Shown here one piece after another: positions 57,347 to 64,000 of a DNA stretch of 64,000 nucleotides; position 1 is the stretch's first letter, and each line of letters starts with the position of its first letter. Made by a program: the position numbers and the translations under genes. The notes beneath the pieces were generated by a model, which had not been told where the DNA came from, searched no databases, and worked only from the letters and a program-made list of their open reading frames with translations. Source of the DNA: CATOSP01 sp965204715 (GTDB taxonomy: Bacteria; Chloroflexota; Dehalococcoidia; Lucifugimonadales; UBA3495); the NCBI GenBank assembly GCA_965204715.1, contig OZ242009.1, forward strand, positions 4,216,001 to 4,280,000. Direction: 5' to 3'.

Positions 57347-58621
57347 TTACCCGCCCCTGGCCCTCAGCCACTGTTCCTTTTGCTGCTGGCGCGCCCTCTC
57401 ATCGGTGGGGCGGTAGGTGTTCCGGAAGTCCCGCCGGAACGCCTCGAACCTTTCCTCCAATATCGCCTCCCGCATATCCCCCATCAGGCGGTAGATGAAG
57501 CGCAGGTTGTGGATGCTGGCCAGCCTCGGCCCCAGCATCTCCTTCGCCCGGAACAAGTGCCACAGATAACCCGCCGAAAACCTTTGACAAGCATAGCAGT
57601 CGCAGCCCTCTTCCACCGGCCCTGACTGGTCGGCAAACCGCCGCTTCGTGACATCGACCCGGCCCGAGCTGGTGAACAACGCGCCATTGCGCGCCACCCG
57701 GGTCGGCAGAACGCAGTCGAACATGTCCACCCCCCTGGCAACCGACTCCACCAGGTCCTCCGGGGAACCTACGCCCATCAGGTAGCGAGGCTTGTCCGCG
57801 GGCAACTTGGCTGCAACCTGCGCAGTGATGGCATACATCTGCTCCTTGTTCTCGCCCACCGCCAGACCGCCGATGGCGTACCCGTTGAACTCCAGTCCGT
57901 CAAACTCCAGCCCGGTGATATAGCCCGTCGATTCCTCCCGCAGGTCCGGGAACGTGCCGCCTTGAACGATGCCGAAAAGGGCCTGCTTCCGGTACGCGCC
58001 CGACTTCCGGTGGGTCTGGAGGCACTGTTCCGCCCACCTGTGGGTCCGGTCCATAGCTCGGCGCACCTGCTCCCGGCTTTCCCCGTAGGCGATGCACTGG
58101 TCCAGGCACATGATGATGTCCGCGCCAATGATGCGCTGGTTCTCCACTGCCTTCTCCGGGGTCATCATGTGATCGCTGCCGTCGATATGGGAGCGGAAGC
58201 GTATCCCCTGGTCGTCCACCTTCCGCAGCGCGCCCATACTGAAGGCCTGGAACCCGCCGCTGTCGGTCAGCACCGGGCGCGGCCAGCCCATGAAGCCGTG
58301 AACGCCGCCGAAACTGTCCACGGCGTCCACTCCGGGCCGCAGGTAGAGGTGGTAGGCGTTGGAGAGCACCATCTCGGCCCCCGCAGCCAGCACTTCATCG
58401 GGGGTCAGTCCCTTCACGCTGCCCTGGGTGGCGACTGCGGAGAATACCGGGGTGCGCACCGTGCCGTGGGGCGTGACCATCTCCCCGGCTCGCGCCGCGC
58501 CGTTGGAGTGCAGCAGGCGGAAGGAAAAGCCTGCCCCCGGCTCCAATCGGGGGGCGGCCGCGCCCGTTCTATCCGTTCCCGTCGTGGTATCATCTACCAT
58601 CAGTATCGTATCCTGCCCCAA
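57347..58621 (-). CDS. tgt: tRNA-guanine transglycosylase
   Basis: 424 residues. Nucleophile and substrate motifs are all visible: VLTDSGGFQAFSM, GADIIMCLDQCIAYGE, ALFGIVQGGTFPDLREES, FNGYAIGGLAVGE, GVDMFDCVLPTRVARNGALFTSSG, and the zinc site CDCYAC with a late His (SIHNLRF). It exchanges G34 for a queuosine precursor. An extra 30 residues precede the fold; starts at 58621 or 58600 are possible. Confidence 0.97.
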   Translation of the reverse strand: MGQDTILMVDDTTTGTDRTGAAAPRLEPGAGFSFRLLHSNGAARAGEMVTPHGTVRTPVFSAVATQGSVKGLTPDEVLAAGAEMVLSNAYHLYLRPGVDAVDSFGGVHGFMGWPRPVLTDSGGFQAFSMGALRKVDDQGIRFRSHIDGSDHMMTPEKAVENQRIIGADIIMCLDQCIAYGESREQVRRAMDRTHRWAEQCLQTHRKSGAYRKQALFGIVQGGTFPDLREESTGYITGLEFDGLEFNGYAIGGLAVGENKEQMYAITAQVAAKLPADKPRYLMGVGSPEDLVESVARGVDMFDCVLPTRVARNGALFTSSGRVDVTKRRFADQSGPVEEGCDCYACQRFSAGYLWHLFRAKEMLGPRLASIHNLRFIYRLMGDMREAILEERFEAFRRDFRNTYRPTDERARQQQKEQWLRARGG

Positions 58622-58626
58622 CCGTC

Positions 58627-58668
58627 ATTCCCGCGAAATTTGTCCCCGTGGAAACGGGGAGCGGGAAT
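58627..58668. repeat. nested palindrome, dRS3-like dispersed repeat
   Basis: Outer stem ATTCCCGC / GCGGGAAT (58627-58634, 58661-58668) encloses an inner stem TCCCCGT-GGAA-ACGGGGA (58643-58660). ATTCCC...GGGAAT is the signature of dRS3/REP-like repeats dispersed in several bacterial groups. No other copy is seen in this window. Confidence 0.5.
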
Positions 58669-58691
58669 CCATTAGCCTTGGACATTAAAGG

Positions 58692-58973
58692 GTGCGGCCT
58701 TTCGCAAAAGCACTGGCCAAGGTCGTCACCTATCCTATCGCGGGGCCGGAAGGGGCGCAACCAACGGGTGGTCGCTTGTACGAATCATTGTCCCAGTTTC
58801 TCCGCACCTTCAGCGCCGGTTATCCCCTGCCCTGGGCCCTGCTGGTAATGGGCGTAGTGGCCTGCGTCAGTCTGGCCCTTTACGTCTTCTGGGAAGTTGT
58901 GCTGCGCCTGCTGGCCGCGCCATTCACATCGCGCAAGTCCGGCCCCGGTCAGGGACGTGAGCGGGGAGGCTAG
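58692..58973 (+). CDS. single-TM protein upstream of the TauE exporter
   Basis: 93 residues, GTG start after AAAGG. One transmembrane helix (PLPWALLVMGVVACVSLALYVFWEVVLRLLAAPF) between a polar N-terminus and basic tail. It ends 2 bp before the exporter. Small partners of this kind commonly accompany SafE-type exporters; its role is unknown. Confidence 0.65.
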   Translation: MRPFAKALAKVVTYPIAGPEGAQPTGGRLYESLSQFLRTFSAGYPLPWALLVMGVVACVSLALYVFWEVVLRLLAAPFTSRKSGPGQGRERGG

Positions 58974-58975
58974 GA

Positions 58976-60070
58976 ATGCTCTTCCCTAACGCCGATGTGA
59001 TGGTTCATCCGGGGCTGCTCCTCCTCCTGGGCCTCATTCTGGGCACGCTCAGCGGGTTCTTCGGAGTGGGCGGCGGCTTCCTGATTACCGGCGGCCTGCT
59101 GGTGTTCGGAGTGCCCCCGGTCTTCGCCGTAGGCACGGGCCTGACGCTGATCATGGGTTCATCCATCATCAACACCCTGAAGCACCGGCGTCTCGGCAAC
59201 GTGGACTTCAGGCTGGGTGCTCTCATGGTGTCCGGCACGATACCTGGGATATTCCTGGCGGAGCGGCTCAACACGGCGCTGGAGTCCGCCGGAGTGGCCG
59301 GGCCGGTCATCCGCTACATGTACGTGCTGTTCCTGGCCGCCCTGGGGCTGTTCATCGTCTACGACTACCTGCGGGCCCGGGCTCCCCGCCGTCCCGGGCG
59401 GGATGCGGGCGAAGTTACTACGGCCCGGCTGACGGAGAAGATCCGCTCCCTGCGCATACCGCCCCACCGGATAGGCGTACCCAGAGTCGGCTCAATCCCT
59501 ACCTACGTATCGCTGCCCGTATCCGGCATCGAGCGCATCTCGGCCTTTGTGCCCATCGGGATCGGGTTCGGCATCGGGTTCATCGCCGGGCTGCTGGGAG
59601 CCGGCGGAGGCTTCATACTCATGCCGGTCCTGATATACGTCCTGGGAATCCCGACCACGGTAGCCATTGGCACCGACCTTTTCCAGATAGTAATCACCGG
59701 CTCGGTGGGAACGTTCCTCTACTCCCTGTCCAACCACGTGGACCCGGTTATGGTGGTGATCATGCTGACCTCGGCGTCGGCGGGAACTCAACTGGGCGCT
59801 ACGGCCACCAAATTCGTGGAACCGGCCCGCATCCGCATCCTCTATGGCCTGACCGTCCTGAGCGGCAGCGTGGCAGTGGGACTGGAGCAGGCAGCTAACG
59901 CCACCGGCAACGAGGCCCTGTCCACGGCCGCCTCCATAACCCTGCTGGGAGTAGCCGGACTTATGGGGCTGGTTATCCTGGGCCTGCTCATAGCCGCCAA
60001 GCTGGGCGGGAAAGAACAAACAACCCACGCCCAGGCCACAACCGCCCAGGAGCGGAACGAGAGGGACTAG
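58976..60070 (+). CDS. TauE/SafE-family anion exporter
   Basis: 364 residues, two homologous halves: LILGTLSGFFGVGGGFLITGGLLVFGVPP and IGFIAGLLGAGGGFILMPVLIYVLGIP, the repeated GxxGxGGG motif of the TauE/SafE family. About nine membrane helices and a 65-residue cytosolic loop. Known members export sulfite or organosulfonates; the substrate here is inferred only by family. Confidence 0.92.
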   Translation: MLFPNADVMVHPGLLLLLGLILGTLSGFFGVGGGFLITGGLLVFGVPPVFAVGTGLTLIMGSSIINTLKHRRLGNVDFRLGALMVSGTIPGIFLAERLNTALESAGVAGPVIRYMYVLFLAALGLFIVYDYLRARAPRRPGRDAGEVTTARLTEKIRSLRIPPHRIGVPRVGSIPTYVSLPVSGIERISAFVPIGIGFGIGFIAGLLGAGGGFILMPVLIYVLGIPTTVAIGTDLFQIVITGSVGTFLYSLSNHVDPVMVVIMLTSASAGTQLGATATKFVEPARIRILYGLTVLSGSVAVGLEQAANATGNEALSTAASITLLGVAGLMGLVILGLLIAAKLGGKEQTTHAQATTAQERNERD

Positions 60071-60107
60071 GCCACAATGGTTTTCCGATGCCAAATAGGA
60101 CTGGCCA

Positions 60108-60122
60108 AAATGTGACACATTT
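60108..60122. promoter_or_regulatory. palindrome upstream of the D12 methylase
   Basis: AAATGT-GAC-ACATTT, a perfect 6-bp-arm palindrome, 77 bp before the methylase ATG, with TTGACC just after it. Possibly an operator; weak evidence. Confidence 0.3.
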
Positions 60123-60198
60123 CCGTTGACCGGGAAGATTGGGGTTATGTAGAGTTGGGCGCGTGGAAGACCGGTCGATTCCCTCGGAGGGGGTTGGC

Positions 60199-61182
60199 AT
60201 GACGGAGCTTAGGCCAATACAGATGCCTCACGTCCATGCGATACGGAAACGCCGGGGCGGCAAGATGATTGCCTTCGGCTGGTACGGCGGCAAGTTCAGC
60301 CACCTGGACTTCCTGCTTCCCCACCTGCCCAACGACGCCAGGCATTTCTGCGACGTGTTCGGCGGGTCGGCGGCCGTACTGATTAACCGGGAACCCGCCC
60401 CGGTCGAGACCTATAACGACCTGGACTCCGATCTGGTCAACTTCTTCGCCACCCTCAGGCATCCGGAAATGGGAGAGCAGTTGCTCAAAGAGATAGCGCT
60501 AACCCCCTTTTCTCGAGAGGAATTGGCGCTGGCCTGTACGCCGGAATCCGGCCTGGGACCAGTGGATCGGGCCCGGCGGTTCTACGTCAGGGCGCGGCAG
60601 ACTCGCACCGGGCTGGCGCAAACCGCTTCGGCGGGACGCTGGGCCCACTGCATCCTCACTTCCCGATCCGGCATGGCCGGCGCGGTGTCCCGGTGGCTGG
60701 GGTCAATCGAAGGGCTGGCTCCGATTGTCGACAGGTTGATGCGTGTTCAGATTGACAACGCTCCCGCCCTCGAGGTCATACAACGCTACGACACGCCGGA
60801 GACATTGTTCTACCTCGACCCGCCCTACGTCCACGACTCCCGGGGCGATACACATGCCTATCACGGTGAAATGTCCGATATTGACCACGCAGAACTGGCC
60901 CGGTTGCTGCACTCAATCAAGGGAAGGGCCGCCATATCCGGCTACCGGAGCGATTTATACGATTCGATTTACTCCGGCTGGTATCGAGTAGACGCGCCGG
61001 AGAAGATTTGCCATTCGGTTCGCAAGCCCCGGCAGGAATCAATCTGGATGAACTACGAACCGCCACGTCATCAACTGACTTGGGAACGCCGAAGCGGACT
61101 AAATGATGCGGAGGGTGTGGTGGAAAATCTCTTGGATGAAATCATCCCAGGAGCCGGGATCGTTCAAAATCCGGTAAAGTGA
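60199..61182 (+). CDS. D12-class N6-adenine DNA methyltransferase
   Basis: 327 residues. Motif X/I region FGWYGGKFSHLDFLLPHLP and FCDVFGGSAAVLINR, catalytic motif IV FYLDPPYVHDSRGDTHAY, and GRAAISGYRSDLYDSIY are typical of Dam-like D12-class enzymes. ATG 60199 follows GGAGGG. Its last 84 bp overlap antisense with the restriction enzyme gene, so the two are probably linked in one locus. Specificity is unknown. Confidence 0.9.
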   Translation: MTELRPIQMPHVHAIRKRRGGKMIAFGWYGGKFSHLDFLLPHLPNDARHFCDVFGGSAAVLINREPAPVETYNDLDSDLVNFFATLRHPEMGEQLLKEIALTPFSREELALACTPESGLGPVDRARRFYVRARQTRTGLAQTASAGRWAHCILTSRSGMAGAVSRWLGSIEGLAPIVDRLMRVQIDNAPALEVIQRYDTPETLFYLDPPYVHDSRGDTHAYHGEMSDIDHAELARLLHSIKGRAAISGYRSDLYDSIYSGWYRVDAPEKICHSVRKPRQESIWMNYEPPRHQLTWERRSGLNDAEGVVENLLDEIIPGAGIVQNPVK

Positions 61183-62052
61183 GAAGTCCCGCGCGACTTG
61201 CATCTCGTCGAGCCGTCGTCTCATTTCCGGTGTTACCACGCCTAGAACTGCAAAATTCCGCGATCTGGCTGGGGTCTCGCTGAAGCTCTTTTGTATCGCG
61301 CCGAGGCGTTCGAGAGCGCCTGCCGGGTCGGTGCCACTTTTGATCTCAACGGTAGACACAATCTGCCACTCTTGATTCTCATCATGCCTTTGGAAGCTGA
61401 TGTCCGGCTCGGAGCCGTAGACCATTCGTATGCCGGGATCTTCCCCCAGAATCGTGACGTTGCCTTCAACCTGCGGTTCGATGCCCTCTGCCGCTTCAAG
61501 CCATGCTGAGATGCGGTCTTTGACTGCCTGTTCTCCTTCCTGCCCTACTATGTTGCGCAGTGAACCGTCCTCAGTGATCCCGATTGTGGCCAACACGTTC
61601 CGATAGCCGTTTTCCAACGTCCACCCGTCGGACCCTGTGATAATAACGGAGATTACTGCATTGTAAACGCGGACCACCCTCCGGCATCGCTCCAGGGTGG
61701 GCTTCCGGCGGTTAGTCCCCTCTTCCCAACTCTTTACCTGAGTCGCCATGCTCTGGACGCGCTTGAGTGACAGCGTTGCAATTCCCCGGTAGTGCAGGGA
61801 AGTTGTCGGGTGTTCTCGCAGAAGGTCCGGATGTGCGAAGACCAGTTTCGGGTCTATCTGCATGTCAATGATGTGCTGCCATCCTTCCTCCGCGATAGCA
61901 AGGTCTTCCAATTGTTTCTCGAATTCCAGTTGCCCAGCGAAGTCGATTATCGTCTGCCGGGCTGCTAGGTCAGAGCGTTCCCGAATTCGTTGGGAGATGA
62001 GCAGCGCCCGTTGCCGTGCCTCTTCAAGGCGAGACTCCGGCTCAAGCATCAA
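61099..62052 (-). CDS. putative type II restriction endonuclease
   Basis: 317 residues. PD-(D/E)XK core: GSEPDISFQ (Asp at about 222), then 14 residues later VSTVEIKSG (Glu-x-Lys at about 238-240). Preceded by a helical domain (SLKRVQSMATQVKSWEEGTNRRKPTLERCRRVVRVYNAVISVIIT). Overall it resembles XcyI-type enzymes by layout, but I am not sure of the family. It overlaps the upstream methylase gene by 11 bp, which supports a cognate pair. Confidence 0.7.
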   Translation of the reverse strand: MMLEPESRLEEARQRALLISQRIRERSDLAARQTIIDFAGQLEFEKQLEDLAIAEEGWQHIIDMQIDPKLVFAHPDLLREHPTTSLHYRGIATLSLKRVQSMATQVKSWEEGTNRRKPTLERCRRVVRVYNAVISVIITGSDGWTLENGYRNVLATIGITEDGSLRNIVGQEGEQAVKDRISAWLEAAEGIEPQVEGNVTILGEDPGIRMVYGSEPDISFQRHDENQEWQIVSTVEIKSGTDPAGALERLGAIQKSFSETPARSRNFAVLGVVTPEMRRRLDEMQVARDFSLYRILNDPGSWDDFIQEIFHHTLRII

Positions 62053-63487
62053 GCCTTCTCCAGTGGTAGACGCACTTTCTCAGTTCCTGCCTTCCGAAGC
62101 GGCCCATCTGCTGGCTGGAGTTGCCCTTGCCACGGTCGAGTGTCCAGATGGCCTCGCACCGGAACCCCGATTGTTCCGCGAAGTCCGACAGAATCAGGTC
62201 CACCGGGACTTCCTCGCCATGATAGCGGACGTTGTCATTGACCATGAAGACGTTTCCGCCGGGCGCGATCAACCGGCCAAGCTCGCAGACTATCAGCGCC
62301 ATCTCCGCAAAGTAGTTTTCAACCAAGTCTATGACGTTCCGATTGCTCAGAGACTTTGCATTCGCCCTGAGTATGGAAAGAGTTTCCTGCAACGCTTCCT
62401 GATTGTCCGCCATGCTGACGGCTTGCGAGAACATGCTCGGGTTCCCGTACTCCTGGGCTAGCGACTGGCGCTTGGAACGGTTCTCGACGGTTGCCGATAG
62501 CAGCGCCTGCCGCAATTCCTTGAATCGGCGGGCGTCGTACCCGAGGTAGGCGAGTTCCAGGGCGTAGGTGCGGGTGTAATCGTAGCGGTTCGCGTATGGC
62601 GGCGAGGTCACGACGGTATCGAAATGTTCCGAATCAAGATACTGGAGAGTGGTAAGACTAGAACCGTCCATAAATGTGGGACGGGAACCGCCATATTTGC
62701 GCCTCAGGTAAGGGATGTCAGCGTCAATTTCAGCAAGCCGCCGCTGCAATGCGTCTTTGAGCGTCGGGACCGATTCTTTGTGCAATTTCCGGCTTACCTT
62801 GCGCCCCGACTGCGGGTCCCAGCGAAGAAACTGCCCATCCTTGCGCGTATAGCTGACCTCTTCAAGCACACTCACGCAGGCCAGGGTCAGCACGGTTGAC
62901 ATGCCGGGGTCGCCTACACTGCTTATGAACTCCCTGGCCCGGGCCAAATCCTTCTCAGTAGCTTCAGGGAAAGCACGTTCAGTTATCTGGACGTGAGGGA
63001 AAATGAAACTGTCATTGTAGCTTTCACATGATATGGCATCGAGCAATTGGGCTGAGGCATCGGCTACTGCGCTCGCTTCCAACTCATTAGACGACGCGGA
63101 GATGGCATGGGCGGCCAGATTGCCCACCGGCATGAGTTCAATGCCGGTGCCCTGCAAGCCCATGCTGCAGGCCGTGAGTACAGACGTGCCGATTCCCGAG
63201 AATGGGTCAAGGACCCTCCGTGCCTTGACCCGGCCCAGAAGTTCTTGCACAAGCCGGGAAGAGAACCCTTCCTTGTACTTCAGCCATCGAAGGCCTGGGG
63301 TGTTCTTGTTCCCCTGGTAGGAGACCAGCTTGCGGCTGAGGTCCGGGCTTACCTGTATCCGGGAGTCGAACCGCTTGTACAGTTCCTCCCTAGCCGTCGT
63401 TGGCCCTCTATGGGCATGGTTGGCGTCGATGTCCTCAACCGGCCCAGATCCCGTGTCCCGGTGGAAAAGCGGCAGGGTCGCCATCAC
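62042..63487 (-). CDS. site-specific DNA methyltransferase (N4-cytosine or N6-adenine)
   Basis: 481 residues. AdoMet motif VLDPFSGIGTSVLTA at about 91-105, catalytic TSPPYANRYDYTRTYALELAYLG at about 305-327, and a closing VFMVNDNVRYHGEE. TSPPY is commonest in N4-cytosine enzymes. The start overlaps the aroB stop by 4 bp, and the end overlaps the nuclease gene by 11 bp: an aroB-M-R order on one strand. Protects host DNA from the neighbouring nuclease. Confidence 0.85.
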   Translation of the reverse strand: MMATLPLFHRDTGSGPVEDIDANHAHRGPTTAREELYKRFDSRIQVSPDLSRKLVSYQGNKNTPGLRWLKYKEGFSSRLVQELLGRVKARRVLDPFSGIGTSVLTACSMGLQGTGIELMPVGNLAAHAISASSNELEASAVADASAQLLDAISCESYNDSFIFPHVQITERAFPEATEKDLARAREFISSVGDPGMSTVLTLACVSVLEEVSYTRKDGQFLRWDPQSGRKVSRKLHKESVPTLKDALQRRLAEIDADIPYLRRKYGGSRPTFMDGSSLTTLQYLDSEHFDTVVTSPPYANRYDYTRTYALELAYLGYDARRFKELRQALLSATVENRSKRQSLAQEYGNPSMFSQAVSMADNQEALQETLSILRANAKSLSNRNVIDLVENYFAEMALIVCELGRLIAPGGNVFMVNDNVRYHGEEVPVDLILSDFAEQSGFRCEAIWTLDRGKGNSSQQMGRFGRQELRKCVYHWRRLDA

Positions 63488-64000
63488 CCTACCAGCTCCC
63501 GCACCGTTCTTTCCACAAGGTCCGTGGGCACGTCGCTGCGCACCACTGCCTTACCCACCTCTTCCAGCATGATCCAGCGGTTGGAGCCGCTCTCGGTCTT
63601 CTTGTCTAGGGACATGGCCCTCAGCACGTCCGACGCCATTACCCCGGCAGCGCGGACGGGCAGGTTGAACCGCTCCAGCAACCGGTAGTGCCGGTCCACC
63701 AGCTCCTGCGGAATCATGCCCAGCTCGTGGGCCATGTGGGCCACGCCGATCATGCCCACCGACACCCCCTCGCCGTGGAAGAAACGCCCGTACTCGGTTG
63801 AGGCTTCCAGAGCGTGGCCAATGGTGTGGCCGTAGTTCAGCAGGATGCGTATCCCCAAGGTCTCCCGCTCGTCCTGGCTGACGATCTCGGCCTTGATGGC
63901 CATGCTGCGTCGGATCACATCGGTGGAAATCTCCGGTTCCACGTCCATCAGGCTCTCGGCGTGTTCCTCGAAGACGTCAACCAAGTCCGGGTCCAGGATC
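63484..64000 (-). CDS. aroB: 3-dehydroquinate synthase, 5' end beyond the window
   Basis: The frame is open to the window edge (ILDPDLVDVFEEHAES), so the N-terminal half lies outside. The visible 171 residues are the C-terminal domain: VIRRSMAIKAEIVSQDERETLGIRILLNYGHTIGHALEA with metal-ligand His residues, and FFHGEGVSVGMIGVAHMAHELGM. AroB closes DAHP to 3-dehydroquinate in the shikimate pathway, the same pathway that feeds TyrA. Confidence 0.95.
   Translation of the reverse strand, partial: ILDPDLVDVFEEHAESLMDVEPEISTDVIRRSMAIKAEIVSQDERETLGIRILLNYGHTIGHALEASTEYGRFFHGEGVSVGMIGVAHMAHELGMIPQELVDRHYRLLERFNLPVRAAGVMASDVLRAMSLDKKTESGSNRWIMLEEVGKAVVRSDVPTDLVERTVRELVG

Overview
The window is GC-rich bacterial DNA. 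Its gene content (TauE/SafE exporter, solitary alpha/beta hydrolases, phosphotriesterase-family hydrolase, thrC/NIL/MoaD cluster, extended -10 promoters with very short or no leaders) would fit an uncultured Chloroflexota such as the Dehalococcoidia/SAR202 group. That assignment is inferred from gene content only; there is no rRNA or other decisive marker.

Left host flank (1-5450): a DUF488 gene cut by the window edge, a phosphotriesterase-like hydrolase, a nuclease-like gene with an in-frame TAA, a divergent iron-type alcohol dehydrogenase, a secreted NTR-like protein and a frameshifted IS remnant. A tRNA with anticodon CAT (5451-5525) follows.

Prophage (5481-41906): a complete-looking temperate phage is integrated in the 3' half of that tRNA and bounded by a perfect 48-bp direct repeat (5481-5528 and 41859-41906). 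Nearly all its genes read rightward; the integrase (40548-41666) reads leftward beside attR. The left arm is a replication/accessory module: an excisionase-like gene, a winged-helix gene, and an ORF whose 5' part contains five near-identical 19-bp palindromic iterons plus a degenerate one, followed by an AT-rich 27-bp inverted repeat. This looks like an origin inside the initiator gene, as in lambda O. Next come many tiny Cys-rich or His-rich proteins, a 30-bp dif/lox-like palindrome and a Cre-like tyrosine recombinase. Before the terminase lies a long non-coding stretch holding a three-unit, 61-bp-period, type I-E-like mini-CRISPR and a set of direct repeats that may be the packaging site.

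The structural arm combines a lambda-like head start (TerS, GpA-type TerL, gpW-like connector, portal), fibre-like proteins, two holin-like membrane proteins and a fused S78 protease/HK97 capsid gene with a strong internal start. A P2-like contractile tail follows (W, J, I, fibre, sheath, tube, E/E' with a canonical CCCTTTC slippery site, tape measure, U, hub). I recognise no endolysin and no classical CI repressor. The right end holds small promoter-gene-terminator units, a DUF2513 gene, a two-TM (SLATT-like) protein and the integrase.

Right host flank (41907-64000): decayed small membrane-protein genes, two alpha/beta hydrolases, an IS66-family element with intact 8-bp target duplication, a THI5/NMT1-like binding protein, a paired membrane-protein locus, then core genes tyrA, gmk, lipA, a YbhN-like flippase-type protein, thrC-NIL-MoaD, tgt and TauE/SafE. 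Finally there is a D12-class adenine methylase converging on a type II-like restriction-modification pair whose methylase overlaps the end of aroB, which runs off the window.

My strongest candidates for new biology are the iteron origin embedded in an ORF, the Cre-like recombinase with its nearby palindrome, and the phage-borne mini-CRISPR without cas genes.
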